The notes below the pieces were generated by a model. That model did not search any database and was not told where the DNA came from. It worked only from the letters and a program-made list of their open reading frames with translations. From positions 2,046,001-2,110,000 of the forward strand of contig CAVSJO010000006.1 of NCBI GenBank assembly GCA_963728445.1: a stretch of DNA of 64,000 bases, given 5' to 3'. Shown piece by piece: positions 34,539-43,158 of the stretch. Positions within the stretch are counted from its first letter, which is position 1, and each line of letters starts with the position of its first letter. Source of the DNA: CAVSJO01 sp963728445. GTDB taxonomy: Bacteria; Gemmatimonadota; Gemmatimonadetes; Longimicrobiales; RSA9. Position numbers and translations under genes: made by a program.

Positions 34539-37500
34539 ATGCGACGCACAATGCTGTCGGGATTGGCCGTACTGCTCGCCTTCGCACCGACGGGCGCGGC
34601 ACCCCAGACGGTGGATCCTTCCTACCTGGACCTGGTCTCGTGGCGCAACGTGGGCCCCACGCGGGGCGGTCGGGTCCTGGCCGTCGCCGGCGATCCGGAC
34701 GACGCGCTCGTCTTCTATCAGGGGACAGCCGGCGGGGGCGTCTGGAAGACGGAGGACGGCGGGATCGCCTGGCACAACGTGTCCGACGGCTACTTCCACA
34801 CGGGGTCGGTCGGCGCGATCGGGATCGCGCCTTCGGATCCCCAAGTCGTCTACGTGGGCATGGGCGAGACGTGCATCCGCGGGAACGCCTCCATCGGCGA
34901 CGGCGTCTACCGATCCGCCGACGCCGGGAAGACGTGGCAGCACGTCGGCCTCGAAGCGACGAGCAACATCGCGCGGGTGAGAATCGATCCGACGGACCCG
35001 AACCTCGTCTTCGTGGCGGCGCTGGGCAGCCCGTTCGGTCCCACGCCCGACCGCGGCGTCTACCGGTCGAAGGACGGCGGCCGGACGTGGCAGAAGATCC
35101 TCTACCGGGACGAGAACACCGGCGCCATAGACCTCGTGATGGATCCGACGAATCCACAGGTGCTGTACGCTTCGTTCCTCCAGGAAAGGCGCTATCCCTG
35201 GGGCTTCACGAGCGCCGGCCCCGGAACCGGCTTCTTCAAGAGCACCGACGGCGGTGACCACTGGACGGAGCTGACGAACCGACCGGGTCTGCCCGACGGT
35301 CTGAAGGGGCGCATCGGGCTTGCTGTTTCCCCGGCCCAGCCTGACCGGGTGTGGGCCATCATCGACGCCGAGCTCGGCAGCAAGGGCGTCTTCCGGTCGG
35401 ACGACGGGGGCGCGACCTGGACGCGCGTCAACGAGGACGCCGACCTCACGCAGCGCCCCTGGTACTACCACCACATCTTCGCGGACCCGAAGGATCCGAA
35501 CACCGTCTACGTTCTCAACGTGCGGTTCTGGAAGTCGACCGACGGCGGCGAGACGTTCGAGCAGATGGAGGTGCCCCACGGGGACAACCACGACCTGTGG
35601 ATCGACCCGAAGAACCCGATGCGGATGGCGGAGGGCAACGACGGCGGCGCGGTGATCAGCTTCAACGGCGGAGCTTCCTGGTCCGACAACATGAACCAGC
35701 CGACGGCGCAGCTCTACCACGTCGCCGTCGACAACGCGGTTCCCTACCGGATGTACGCCTCGCAGCAGGACAACACGACGATCTCCGTGCCGAGCCGTTC
35801 CGACTTCGGGGAGAACTCCGTGGAGGACTGGTTCACAGTGGGTGGCGGCGAGGACGGCTACGTGCAGCCGCGGACGGACGACCCGGACATCGTCTACGCA
35901 GGGGATCACCACTTCCTGACGCGGTTCGACAGGCGCACCCGGCAGACGCGCGACATTTCGCCGAATCCGGAGACCTACTACGGCTGGGGCGCGGCGGACA
36001 TGCTGTACCGCTTCTGGTGGACGTATCCCGTGATGACGTCGCCCCACGACCCCGACGTGCTGTACGTCACGTCGCAGTTCGTTCATCGCTCGACGGACGA
36101 GGGGCAGAGCTGGCAGATCATCAGTCCGGACCTGACCCGGCACGATCCGAAGACGCTGGAGCACACGCCCACGTACGACCACCCCCAGCCGGGTCCCTAC
36201 TGGGGTCCGATCACCCGGGAGGCCTACGGGCCCGAGTGGTACGCGACCATCTTCGCCTTCGCCGAATCACCGGCCCAGGCGGGGCTCTTCTGGGCGGGCT
36301 CCGACGACGGCTGGATCCACCTCTCCCGGGATGCCGGCAGGACGTGGACGAAGGTCAACATCCCGGATCTGCCGGAGTTCTCGCTGATCAGCATCATCGA
36401 ACCGTCCGCACACGATCCGGCGACGGCGTTCGTCGCCGCAACGCGCTACAAGCTGAACGACGATCGTCCGTACCTTTACAGGACGCACGACTACGGGAAG
36501 ACGTGGACGCGCATCACGGACGGCATCCCCGCGAACGACTTCACGCGGGTCATCCGGGAGGACCCGGACCGGCCCGGACTTCTTTATGCGGGCACGGAAC
36601 GGACCGTGTACGTCTCGTTCGACGACGGAGGGCACTGGCAGCCGCTCAGCCATGACCTCCCCGTCGTGCCGATTCACGACCTCGCGGTGAAGGACGGCGA
36701 CCTCGTCGCCGCCACGCACGGGCGATCCTTCTGGATCCTCGACAACGCGGCCCTGCTGCAGCAGCTCGACGCCGCCGCCCTCGCGGACGACGTTCACCTC
36801 TTCCGCGCGCGGCCGACGATCCGCTGGCGGGACGGGGGCGATGCCGTCGCGCGCTACGGTGCCAGCCAGATCGCCGGGCGCAATCCTCCATCGGGGGTCG
36901 TGATCCCCTTCCATGTCCGGAACGCCCCGGCCGGCCCGGTGACGCTGCGCATCCTGCGGGGCACCGAGGTCGTTCGGACGTTCGAGAACGTGAGGACGGA
37001 GGCCGGTGCCAACACGTTCACGTGGGACATGCGCTATCCCGGCGCCGTCGTCCTGCCGGACGCCGTCTTCCAGGGAAGCCCGCGGGGCCCTCTCGCGCCG
37101 CCCGGGACGTACACGGTGGAGCTGGAGCTGGCCGGCCGCACGCAGAGGCAGCCGTTCGAGATCCGGCGGGACCCGCGCATCGGCTACACGGACGAGGACC
37201 TGGTCGCCCAGTTCGACTTCCTCGTGCAGGTCCGGGACGAGCTCACCGAGACGATGAGCCTCGTGAAGAGGATCCGGGACATGCGGGCGCGGGGAGAGGA
37301 GGCTGTTCGCAGCTCGGGCGGCGACCCTCGCACGGCGGCGGCGCTGAAGGCGCTGAACGACAGGCTTTATCCCCTCGAGGAGCGGCTCGTCCAGTACCGG
37401 GCCCGCGCCGGCCAGGATCTCATCGCCTGGCCCACCGGCGTGGACAGCAAGCTCGCACGCCTGATGACGTTCGCGTCGATGGCGGACGCGCCGCCGACGG

Positions 37501-37616
37501 AAGGACAGAAGGAGCTCTTCGCGAGGCTGTCGAAGATCGTCGAGGAGCACGCCGCGGCGATCGACCAGGTGGAGAAGAACGAGCTCGCGAAGCTCGAGCA
37601 CATCGCGCAGCAGTGA
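34539..37616 (+). CDS. Secreted Asp-box (BNR/VPS10-like) beta-propeller protein
   Basis: A 1025-residue exported protein with an N-terminal signal peptide (about residues 1-23). At least nine Asp-box motifs of the SxDxGxTW type occur, such as SADAGKTW, SKDGGRTW, SDDGGATW, SRDAGRTW and THDYGKTW, which mark blades of one or two large beta-propellers as in sortilin/VPS10 and some glycosidases. The last 250 residues form a separate beta domain (TFTWDMRYPGAVVLP) and a helical end. Large families of such proteins exist in Gemmatimonadota and Bacteroidota; no enzyme activity is established for this one. AGGAG lies nine bases before ATG 34539. Confidence 0.85.
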   Translation: MRRTMLSGLAVLLAFAPTGAAPQTVDPSYLDLVSWRNVGPTRGGRVLAVAGDPDDALVFYQGTAGGGVWKTEDGGIAWHNVSDGYFHTGSVGAIGIAPSDPQVVYVGMGETCIRGNASIGDGVYRSADAGKTWQHVGLEATSNIARVRIDPTDPNLVFVAALGSPFGPTPDRGVYRSKDGGRTWQKILYRDENTGAIDLVMDPTNPQVLYASFLQERRYPWGFTSAGPGTGFFKSTDGGDHWTELTNRPGLPDGLKGRIGLAVSPAQPDRVWAIIDAELGSKGVFRSDDGGATWTRVNEDADLTQRPWYYHHIFADPKDPNTVYVLNVRFWKSTDGGETFEQMEVPHGDNHDLWIDPKNPMRMAEGNDGGAVISFNGGASWSDNMNQPTAQLYHVAVDNAVPYRMYASQQDNTTISVPSRSDFGENSVEDWFTVGGGEDGYVQPRTDDPDIVYAGDHHFLTRFDRRTRQTRDISPNPETYYGWGAADMLYRFWWTYPVMTSPHDPDVLYVTSQFVHRSTDEGQSWQIISPDLTRHDPKTLEHTPTYDHPQPGPYWGPITREAYGPEWYATIFAFAESPAQAGLFWAGSDDGWIHLSRDAGRTWTKVNIPDLPEFSLISIIEPSAHDPATAFVAATRYKLNDDRPYLYRTHDYGKTWTRITDGIPANDFTRVIREDPDRPGLLYAGTERTVYVSFDDGGHWQPLSHDLPVVPIHDLAVKDGDLVAATHGRSFWILDNAALLQQLDAAALADDVHLFRARPTIRWRDGGDAVARYGASQIAGRNPPSGVVIPFHVRNAPAGPVTLRILRGTEVVRTFENVRTEAGANTFTWDMRYPGAVVLPDAVFQGSPRGPLAPPGTYTVELELAGRTQRQPFEIRRDPRIGYTDEDLVAQFDFLVQVRDELTETMSLVKRIRDMRARGEEAVRSSGGDPRTAAALKALNDRLYPLEERLVQYRARAGQDLIAWPTGVDSKLARLMTFASMADAPPTEGQKELFARLSKIVEEHAAAIDQVEKNELAKLEHIAQQ

Positions 37617-37623
37617 GGGTCTG

Positions 37624-38145
37624 ATGGAATCCCGATCATTCGGCCAGACAGCTCAGATCCTGGCGTGTCTTCTCCTGATCTACGGCTGCGCCGGCGGAGC
37701 GCGAGACGATGCGAGTGACTCGGGATCCGTCGCAAGCGGAGACACCTCGTTCGCAGCGATGCAGGCGCGCGGACAGGAGGTCATGGGCGTGGACCAGTAT
37801 GCGTCGACGCACCACTTCACGGACCTGCCGGATGGCGGCACAATCGTGCTCCTCAGCGACGAGGGCGACAGCACCGACGTCGCCGCCATCCGAGCGCATC
37901 TGCGCGACATCGCCGGGGCATTCGGCCGAGGCGATTTCACCAGTCCCGGCATGGTGCACCACGAAACGGTCCCCGGTACCGACGTCATGAAGGCGAAGGC
38001 CTCCGAGATTCGGTACGAGTACGCCGAGCGGGAGCGGGGGGGCGAGGTCCGGATCCGCACGCGGGACCCCGAGGCCCTCACGGCGATCCGTGCGTTCCTG
38101 GCCTATCAGAGGGACGCGCACCACGCGCACATGCCGGATCCGTGA
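37624..38145 (+). CDS. Small predicted lipoprotein
   Basis: A 173-residue protein with an N-terminal hydrophobic segment ending LIYGC, a plausible lipobox, followed by an Asp/Ser/Gly-rich linker. The folded part contains THHFTDLPDGGTIVLLSDEGD and IRAHLRDIAGAFGRGDF, then VHHETVPGT; it is rich in His and acidic residues, which might bind metal. No named family was recognised. It follows the Asp-box gene by seven bases and is probably co-transcribed with it. GAGGG lies before the ATG. Export to the periplasmic or outer-membrane face is likely. Confidence 0.7.
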   Translation: MESRSFGQTAQILACLLLIYGCAGGARDDASDSGSVASGDTSFAAMQARGQEVMGVDQYASTHHFTDLPDGGTIVLLSDEGDSTDVAAIRAHLRDIAGAFGRGDFTSPGMVHHETVPGTDVMKAKASEIRYEYAERERGGEVRIRTRDPEALTAIRAFLAYQRDAHHAHMPDP

Positions 38146-38204
38146 GCATCCGGTCGGACGGGGCTGACGTGGGTTGCCGCTGACGGCGTGCCGGGCGGGG
38201 CGAC

Positions 38205-38233
38205 TTGAGCCCGACATGCACCGCCGTTAGAAT
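38205..38233 (+). promoter_or_regulatory. Promoter of tRNA-Cys
   Basis: TTGAGC (38205-38210), a 17-base spacer and TAGAAT (38228-38233) lie 35 bases upstream of tRNA-Cys. Confidence 0.65.
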
Positions 38234-38268
38234 GCTGCGGTGCCGACACAATGGCCGTCGGCATTTCC

Positions 38269-38340
38269 GGCCCCGTAGCCAAGTGGTAAGGCGGAGGTCT
38301 GCAAAACCTCTATGCGGCGGTTCGAATCCGCCCGGGGCCT
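38269..38340 (+). tRNA. tRNA-Cys(GCA), target of element integration
   Basis: A 72-base cloverleaf: acceptor GGCCCCG/CGGGGCC, anticodon stem GAGGT/ACCTC with loop CTGCAAA (anticodon GCA), T arm GGCGGTTCGAATCCGCC. CCA is not encoded. The 3' part, from the end of the anticodon arm onward, is repeated exactly at 47624-47661, so the gene stays intact after integration. Confidence 0.98.
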
Positions 38341-38344
38341 CTAC
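38307..38344 (+). repeat. attL: 38-bp direct repeat within the 3' end of tRNA-Cys
   Basis: The 38 bases here are identical to 47624-47661 and differ on both sides (AAAA versus GCTG to the left, AGGAC versus CGGCG to the right). The core includes the 3' side of the anticodon stem, the variable and T arms, the acceptor 3' strand and four bases beyond. Confidence 0.96.
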
Positions 38345-38367
38345 AGGACAACGACTTACGAACGGGG

Positions 38368-38386
38368 TGTGCGCCGATTGTGCGCC
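38368..38386. promoter_or_regulatory. Candidate integrase arm-type sites at the left end
   Basis: TGTGCGCC occurs twice with an 11-base period (38368-38375, 38379-38386), 24 bases inside attL. The same pair with the same period occurs near attR, which suggests integrase arm-binding sites. Confidence 0.6.
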
Positions 38387-38393
38387 GCCCCGT

Positions 38394-39617
38394 TCACGTT
38401 CCGAGCTCCATAACGGCCCGGACCGTGGCCGCGTCGGAGTGCTGGTAGGCCCGCTGGAGCGTGGTCGCGTCCCGCCAGCCGCCCGCAGCCATGACGTCCT
38501 GCAACGGCATGTGCTTGCGCGCCGTCGCCCACGCCCGCCGCAGCGCGTGCCAGCCGCCCCGGCGCTGGTGCGGCAGCTCGGCCGCCTTCTCGGCCTGCCG
38601 CATCCAGTAGTAGGCCGTCTCCTTCGAGACCGGCTTCGCCGGATCGCGCCGGGAAGGGAAGAGCAGCGCGTTCCCGACCAGCCCCTTCGTGCGGATGTAG
38701 TCGGCCAGGAGCGTTTGCAGCCGCGCCGGGATCGGCACGATCCACTCCACGCCTTCCTTGTCGGCCTCCGCGCTCCACCGGATCGCCGCCGGCCACTCCT
38801 CCGCGAGCCTCTCTTCGCCCCCTGACGCCGCGAGCGCCTTCCGGACGTGCTCAGGGCTCAGGAGGACGTCCGAGGCCCGCAGCGCGACGATGGAGCCCAG
38901 TCGTCGGCCCGTCATCCATGCCACTTTCAGCATCGGGCCGAACGCGCCGTGGCGGTCGACGTCGCCCGCTACCTCGAGCAGCTTCGCGTACCGCTTCGCC
39001 GTCATGACCGGGCGGGCCGGGTTCACTTCGCGGGGGATCGGCACGCCGCGGATCGGGTTGCCCGAAATGAGCGGGCGGCCGCCCCGGCGGTATGTCGCGG
39101 CCCAGTTGAGCGCCGCGTGCAGCACGCCGAGCTCCTTCGCGATCGTGCCGGCGCGCACGCCCTTGCCGCCATTGCCGCTCACCTTCGGCGCCAGCGTGCC
39201 GGCTTCGCGCGCTGCCGCGTAGGTCTGGACCTGATGGGGTCCGAGGTCGGCCACGAGGAAATCGTCGCTCAAGTGACGACGCAGGAGCCCGAGCGCCTTC
39301 GTGACCTCCCGCTTGCGCTCCCGGGTGAGCAGCGGGCCGCACTCATGGCGGTACACGGTCTGGAGCTGCGCGAGCGTGAGCCCGTCGACTCGTACGCCCG
39401 TGAGGGTCGCCGTCGCCAATTCGCGGCAGAGGGCCCGCGCCTGCCGCTCCGCGAGCCGCCAGTCGCCGTGACCGAGGCTCTTCCGGTCGTGCTTCGTCCT
39501 GGCCTTCCCGCTCGAGCTCACGACGCGCCCCAAGGCGACGTCGCGCCAGACGATGCCGCCGCGCTCGTACAGGCGCACGCGGACGCCGTGCTCTTCGATG
39601 ATCTTACTCTTCGGCAT
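38394..39617 (-). CDS. int: Tyrosine recombinase / integrase of the island
   Basis: A 407-residue phage-type integrase. The N-terminal half holds an arm-binding beta domain and a SAM-like core-binding domain. The catalytic domain shows TGRRLGS (Arg near 238), HALRRAWAT (His 357, Arg 360), GGW with Trp 381 in the place of the usual His, and the Tyr nucleophile at about 391 in RAYQH. It lies 50 bases inside attL with its 3' end toward the att site, and overlaps the repressor gene by 14 bases. It should recombine the 38-bp att cores. Confidence 0.95.
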   Translation of the reverse strand: MPKSKIIEEHGVRVRLYERGGIVWRDVALGRVVSSSGKARTKHDRKSLGHGDWRLAERQARALCRELATATLTGVRVDGLTLAQLQTVYRHECGPLLTRERKREVTKALGLLRRHLSDDFLVADLGPHQVQTYAAAREAGTLAPKVSGNGGKGVRAGTIAKELGVLHAALNWAATYRRGGRPLISGNPIRGVPIPREVNPARPVMTAKRYAKLLEVAGDVDRHGAFGPMLKVAWMTGRRLGSIVALRASDVLLSPEHVRKALAASGGEERLAEEWPAAIRWSAEADKEGVEWIVPIPARLQTLLADYIRTKGLVGNALLFPSRRDPAKPVSKETAYYWMRQAEKAAELPHQRRGGWHALRRAWATARKHMPLQDVMAAGGWRDATTLQRAYQHSDAATVRAVMELGT

Positions 39618-40326
39618 TGTCGGCTTGCCTTTCTGCGGTTCGGGACTCGTCCTCGCGGCGCGCCACCTCGCGCCAACGCTCGACCTCCATCGGCACCATC
39701 AAGGCGGAAAGAACACCTGCGACATACTGCGCCTTGACCTCGGACGACCACTGGGATGCGTCTAGCCCTAGAGGGTCCAAGGGCGCTGCCAGTGCTTGTC
39801 CGAGGGCGGCACCGGCTCGCCTGACAATCTCCGCCTCATCTTCGCTGCCGCTGACGTCCCACGTGGAGCCGCGCGCCTTGATGAGGTTCGCTGCGATCGA
39901 TACCGCGACCCCGAAAACGCCACTGGCGGTTTGAGCTCCGATGCCGTGCAGTCGAAACGTCGGGGATTCTCGATAGAACGCCGCAAACGTATCGTCCCGC
40001 ATCTGCTCCGCACGTAGCTGCGCCGAGCTCTTCAGAGGTTCGCCCTCGCCCCGAATCAGCCACTCGGCATTGAGCCGTGGGAAGGCCGCGAGCACGGCGG
40101 CGATGTAGTCGCGGGGCGGCTCCCGGTTGTGGTGGTACTTGCGGACCGCCTCATACGTGTACGCCGTCCCCTCCTCACGGTCCGCAGCGGTCGCGTCCAC
40201 AAGCCGCCCATGAAATTCGCTCAGCTTCGAGAGCCCCGCGATTTCCGTCCGTATGTACTCCAAGCGCTGATTTACAGGCTGCGGCGGGGGTGCTCGACGG
40301 CTCGTTTCAGGCCCTCGTCTGGACAT
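39604..40326 (-). CDS. Island repressor, XRE-like HTH with novel C-terminal domain (Stl-like)
   Basis: A 240-residue protein beginning at ATG 40326 with GGAG nine bases before it. Residues about 20-95 have the layout of phage repressor HTH domains, ending in PRDYIAAVLAAFPRLNAEWLIRGEGEP (key part EWLIRGEGEP), which is typical of Cro/CI-type proteins. The rest (FGVAVSIAANLI, then an acidic helical region) shows no Ser-Lys peptidase (S24) motifs, so RecA-driven self-cleavage is not expected. In SaPIs the Stl repressor likewise lacks this domain and is released by a helper-phage protein. It is transcribed with int, away from the replication operon. Confidence 0.75.
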   Translation of the reverse strand: MSRRGPETSRRAPPPQPVNQRLEYIRTEIAGLSKLSEFHGRLVDATAADREEGTAYTYEAVRKYHHNREPPRDYIAAVLAAFPRLNAEWLIRGEGEPLKSSAQLRAEQMRDDTFAAFYRESPTFRLHGIGAQTASGVFGVAVSIAANLIKARGSTWDVSGSEDEAEIVRRAGAALGQALAAPLDPLGLDASQWSSEVKAQYVAGVLSALMVPMEVERWREVARREDESRTAERQADNAEE

Positions 40327-40427
40327 ATGGACCAACTCCGTGCAAGTGGTTGACTTCGAGAGGTCTTCTGTGGCACCATATATACACCGACACCACAAGT
40401 GTACGGACACTCTGCGAGGAAATCAAG
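40327..40427. promoter_or_regulatory. Divergent control region of the island
   Basis: The 101 bases between the repressor and the rightward operon contain the only strongly AT-rich patch of the region (TATATATA near 40378-40385), TTGACT at 40350-40355, and an inverted repeat TACAC-N11-GTGTA (40383-40387, 40399-40403). This is the expected place for the repressor operators; the exact promoters cannot be fixed because hexamer spacings are not standard. Confidence 0.55.
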
Positions 40428-40592
40428 ATGCCCAAGGACACGACGATCCAAGTGAGGGCACCGCGGCCCCAGAAGGAGCGATTCCGACGCTGCGCGGAAA
40501 TCGAGCGGCTGTCCCTGAGCGAGTGGCTCCGGCGGCTGGCGATCGTGCGCGCCGCCGAATTGCTGCCCGACGCGAGCGATGACGCTCGCTGA
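40428..40592 (+). CDS. Small ribbon-helix-helix protein
   Basis: The 54-residue protein has a beta strand (TTIQVRAP) followed by KERFRRCAEIERLSLSEWLRRLAI, the pattern of ribbon-helix-helix (Arc/MetJ/CopG-type) domains and of small MobC-like proteins. GAGGA lies eight bases before ATG. As first gene of the rightward operon it could be a second regulator, like Str or AlpA in satellites, or a DNA-organising protein. There is no toxin gene next to it, so a toxin-antitoxin role is unlikely. It overlaps the next gene by 14 bases. Confidence 0.7.
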   Translation: MPKDTTIQVRAPRPQKERFRRCAEIERLSLSEWLRRLAIVRAAELLPDASDDAR

Positions 40593-40899
40593 CCGCCTCC
40601 GGGCGATGCCGCCTGGCAGTCTCGTCCCGGCCGAGTGGGTCGCGGCCGCGCTCGAGTCTGAGGCTGCGGCGGCGCCGGATCCGGCCGAGGACCTACTCTC
40701 GCAGACTGGGGCGGCGGCTTGGAGCGGCTACAGCACGCGGCAGCTCCGCGCCCTCACTCGCTCGGGTGAGCTGCCCGACCACGGGCGGCGGAATGCGCCG
40801 CGGTATCGCCGGGGCGACCTGCCGAGGAAGTCGGGCGGCTCAGGCGCAGGAGAATACGATCCGGCTGCGGATGCCGCCCGGCTCTTGGAGGCGTCATGA
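40579..40899 (+). CDS. Excisionase-like winged-helix protein
   Basis: A 106-residue protein whose middle part (AAWSGYSTRQLRALTRSGELPDHGRRNAPRYRRGDLP; key segment YSTRQLRALTRSGELP) matches the MerR/Xis-like winged helix used by excisionases and helix-turn-helix DUF proteins. The N-terminal 45 residues are alanine-rich. It starts inside the ribbon-helix-helix gene and ends in an ATGA overlap with the primase gene. In this position it is the best excisionase candidate of the island. Confidence 0.65.
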   Translation: MTLADRLRAMPPGSLVPAEWVAAALESEAAAAPDPAEDLLSQTGAAAWSGYSTRQLRALTRSGELPDHGRRNAPRYRRGDLPRKSGGSGAGEYDPAADAARLLEAS

Positions 40900-42872
40900 A
40901 CGCCGCGAATCCCGTCGATGGCGTGCTCGCCCGCCTCAAGGGAGTGAAGCGCAGCGGCTCAGGATGGACGGGCCGTTGTCCGGCTCATGAAGACGGCGAC
41001 CCGTCGCTCTCCATCGGGACGGGCGCGGATGCCCGCGTGCTCCTCAACTGCCACCGGGGCTGCTCGCCCGAGAGCATCGTGGCGGCCATGGGGCTTGAGC
41101 TGCGCGACCTCTTCCCCGAGTCCGACCGACGTCCCGGGCCGAATGGCGCCGACCTGGTGTGCGCGTATGACTATCGCGACGCGAATGGCCGACTGCTCTT
41201 CCAGGTGGTCCGCTACTTCCCGAAGACCTTCCGCCAGCGGCGGCCGGATGGCATCGGCGGCTGGGCGTGGAGCGTGGCCGACATCGAGCGGGTGCTTTAC
41301 CGCCTGCCGGACGTCACGCGGGCCGTAGCGGACGGGGCGACGGTCTACGTGACCGAAGGGGAGAAGGATGCGGACCGGCTCGCCTCGGTTGGCCTGGCCG
41401 CGACGTGCAACGCGGGCGGCGCCGGGAAATGGGAGCCGCAGTTCACGGCCGCTCTTGCCGGCGCCTCCGTCGCCATCCTGCCGGACAATGACGAGCCGGG
41501 GCGGGAACATGCCGCAGCGGTTGCCGCGCGGCTGGCCGCTGCCGGCTGCGAGGTGCGGGTGGTCGAGCTGCCGGGCCTGCCGGCGAAGGGCGACGTCTCC
41601 GATTGGCTCGACGCGGGCGGGGCCGTAGACGAGCTCCGCCAGCTCGTTCAGAAGGCGCCGGTATGGCAGGACCCGGACGCGCTCCCGCGCGCCGTCCCGA
41701 TCGGGGAGCTCCCGCCCGAGCCGCCCGTGAAGTGGCTCGCCCGGGGCGCGCTCCCGCGCGACATCGTCCTCATCAGCAGCGACGGCGGCGTCGGGAAGAC
41801 GACCGTAGCCCTCGCCATAGCGGGGCACTCGGCAACCGGGACGGCGCTGCACGACTGGCCCGCGTTCGCTGCGGACAACAGCGGCCCGGTCCTGTTCGTG
41901 AGCGAAGAGGACTCGGGCGCCATGCTTCGCAACCGCCTCGAGGCTCTGGCCCGGGGCCACGGATGGAACGTGCAACAGGTGGTCTCGCGCGTCCACGTCA
42001 TCGCGCTCGCAGGCGCCTCGCTCGACTCTGAGGAGTGGCGCGAGCACATCCGCTCGGAGGTCGCCCGGATCGGGGCCGTGGCGGTCATCTTCGACCCGTA
42101 CACCGAGCTCACGAGCGCGAAGGAGAACAGCAACGACGAGGCGAAGCCCGTCATCAAGTTCTGGCGCCGCCTATGCTCCGAGTTCGGCGTCGCCGTCATC
42201 GTGCTGCACCACTCCGGGAAGGCCGGCCAGGACAAGCGCAAGCAGGACCGCGCGCTGCGTGGAGCGTCGGCCCTCTTCGGCGCCGCCCGCGCTGTCTACT
42301 ACCTCGAGGAGAACGAGCTCGGCGTCGCAGTGGAGTGCCTGAAGTTCAACCGCGCCGCGAAGCCCGCGCCCTTCGTGCTCGCACGGGAAGTCGAATCCGA
42401 CCCCGACAACCCCGGGACCTGGCTCACTGCCAGCCTGCGCTACGTGACCTCCCGGCAGGCGGAGGACGACGCCGCCACGGCCTTCGTTCGCCGCAACCTC
42501 GAAGAACACGGGCAGCTCAACACCACCCAGGTGAAGGAGCTGGCGAAGGGCTCCGGGATCTCCGCCCTGGACATCTCGGCGGCCATCTCGAGGATGGAAA
42601 CGCTGCGCGAAATCGCGTTCGAGCGGGGCGAACACAACTCGAAAAACTGGTACCTCACGGTGGTTGCCGAAAAATCTGGGCAACCACGGCAACCACTGGT
42701 TGCCAGCTTGCCGAGTGGTTGCCCGGCAAGCGCGAAAGGCCCGTCTGTGGTTGCCCCTACTGTAAGGGAGGGCAACCAGGCAGACGAGCGGGCAAGCAGG
42801 CAGGCAAGCAGGCAGGCAAGCAGTCAGACGCACCCCACGGACGAGCTCGGGAAGGGGGAAGCGGCCGCATGA
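40896..42872 (+). CDS. Replicative primase-helicase (zinc finger + TOPRIM + RecA-like AAA_25 domain)
   Basis: A 658-residue replication protein. A zinc finger uses Cys28, His31, Cys52, Cys56. A TOPRIM fold follows with Glu154 (TEGEKDA) and PDNDEPG near 196-202. The RecA-like helicase domain has Walker A SSDGGVGKTTVAL (294-306), Walker B VIFDPYTEL (about 397-405) and LHHSGKAGQDKRKQDRALRG, as in RepA/AAA_25 helicases. A winged helix lies near 540-590, then a Gln/Ser/Ala-rich tail whose DNA carries iterons. It would prime and unwind the island's own origin, as P4 alpha or SaPI Pri/Rep do. Confidence 0.88.
   Translation: MNAANPVDGVLARLKGVKRSGSGWTGRCPAHEDGDPSLSIGTGADARVLLNCHRGCSPESIVAAMGLELRDLFPESDRRPGPNGADLVCAYDYRDANGRLLFQVVRYFPKTFRQRRPDGIGGWAWSVADIERVLYRLPDVTRAVADGATVYVTEGEKDADRLASVGLAATCNAGGAGKWEPQFTAALAGASVAILPDNDEPGREHAAAVAARLAAAGCEVRVVELPGLPAKGDVSDWLDAGGAVDELRQLVQKAPVWQDPDALPRAVPIGELPPEPPVKWLARGALPRDIVLISSDGGVGKTTVALAIAGHSATGTALHDWPAFAADNSGPVLFVSEEDSGAMLRNRLEALARGHGWNVQQVVSRVHVIALAGASLDSEEWREHIRSEVARIGAVAVIFDPYTELTSAKENSNDEAKPVIKFWRRLCSEFGVAVIVLHHSGKAGQDKRKQDRALRGASALFGAARAVYYLEENELGVAVECLKFNRAAKPAPFVLAREVESDPDNPGTWLTASLRYVTSRQAEDDAATAFVRRNLEEHGQLNTTQVKELAKGSGISALDISAAISRMETLREIAFERGEHNSKNWYLTVVAEKSGQPRQPLVASLPSGCPASAKGPSVVAPTVREGNQADERASRQASRQASSQTHPTDELGKGEAAA
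42662..42828. other. Iteron cluster, predicted replication origin inside the primase gene
   Basis: Seven copies of GGTTGCC/GGCAACC in both orientations lie at 42662-42668, 42679-42685, 42688-42694, 42698-42704, 42717-42723, 42749-42755 and 42771-42777. They are followed by three direct copies of GGCAAGCAGGCA-type repeats between 42790 and 42826. The encoded protein tail is low complexity, so the DNA rather than the protein seems to be under selection. Placement at the end of the initiator gene is common for phage-satellite origins. Confidence 0.65.
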
Positions 42873-43135
42873 GCAGCGAGGAGCGAATCGCCAGGGGTGA
42901 CCGGCTCTGCCGGCGGCTGACCGAGGACGTCGGACGTATCGCGCCGCCCGGCATCGGCCAGTGGGATGGAGCGTGGCGGATTGTCGGGGAGGTGTCCGCA
43001 TCGTTCCTGGCCGAGCTGACGGCATGGGAAGCCACGGGCGAGCCACACCTCATCCCACGTCTTCGCGAGCTGTACGACGGCGTGGTCGAAGCATGGAGAA
43101 CGGCGGCCGAGGACTACTCGAAGCTTGCGGCCTGA
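42869..43135 (+). CDS. Small island protein of unknown function
   Basis: An 88-residue, largely helical protein (MSSEERIARGDRLCRRLTED at the start). No family was recognised. It begins in an ATGA overlap with the primase stop, so it is translated with it. Its charge is mildly acidic and it has several Trp residues (QWDGAWRIVGE, TAWEATGE). The next gene follows after 23 bases. In satellites this position often holds small replication-control or interference proteins, but nothing in the sequence proves that. Confidence 0.6.
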   Translation: MSSEERIARGDRLCRRLTEDVGRIAPPGIGQWDGAWRIVGEVSASFLAELTAWEATGEPHLIPRLRELYDGVVEAWRTAAEDYSKLAA

Positions 43136-43158
43136 GCTCACTGACAACGGAGGGGAAG

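Noticed and set aside
40428..40592. Antitoxin of a toxin-antitoxin pair
   Set aside because: The RHH domain would fit, but the adjacent gene is an Xis-like HTH and no toxin is recognisable.
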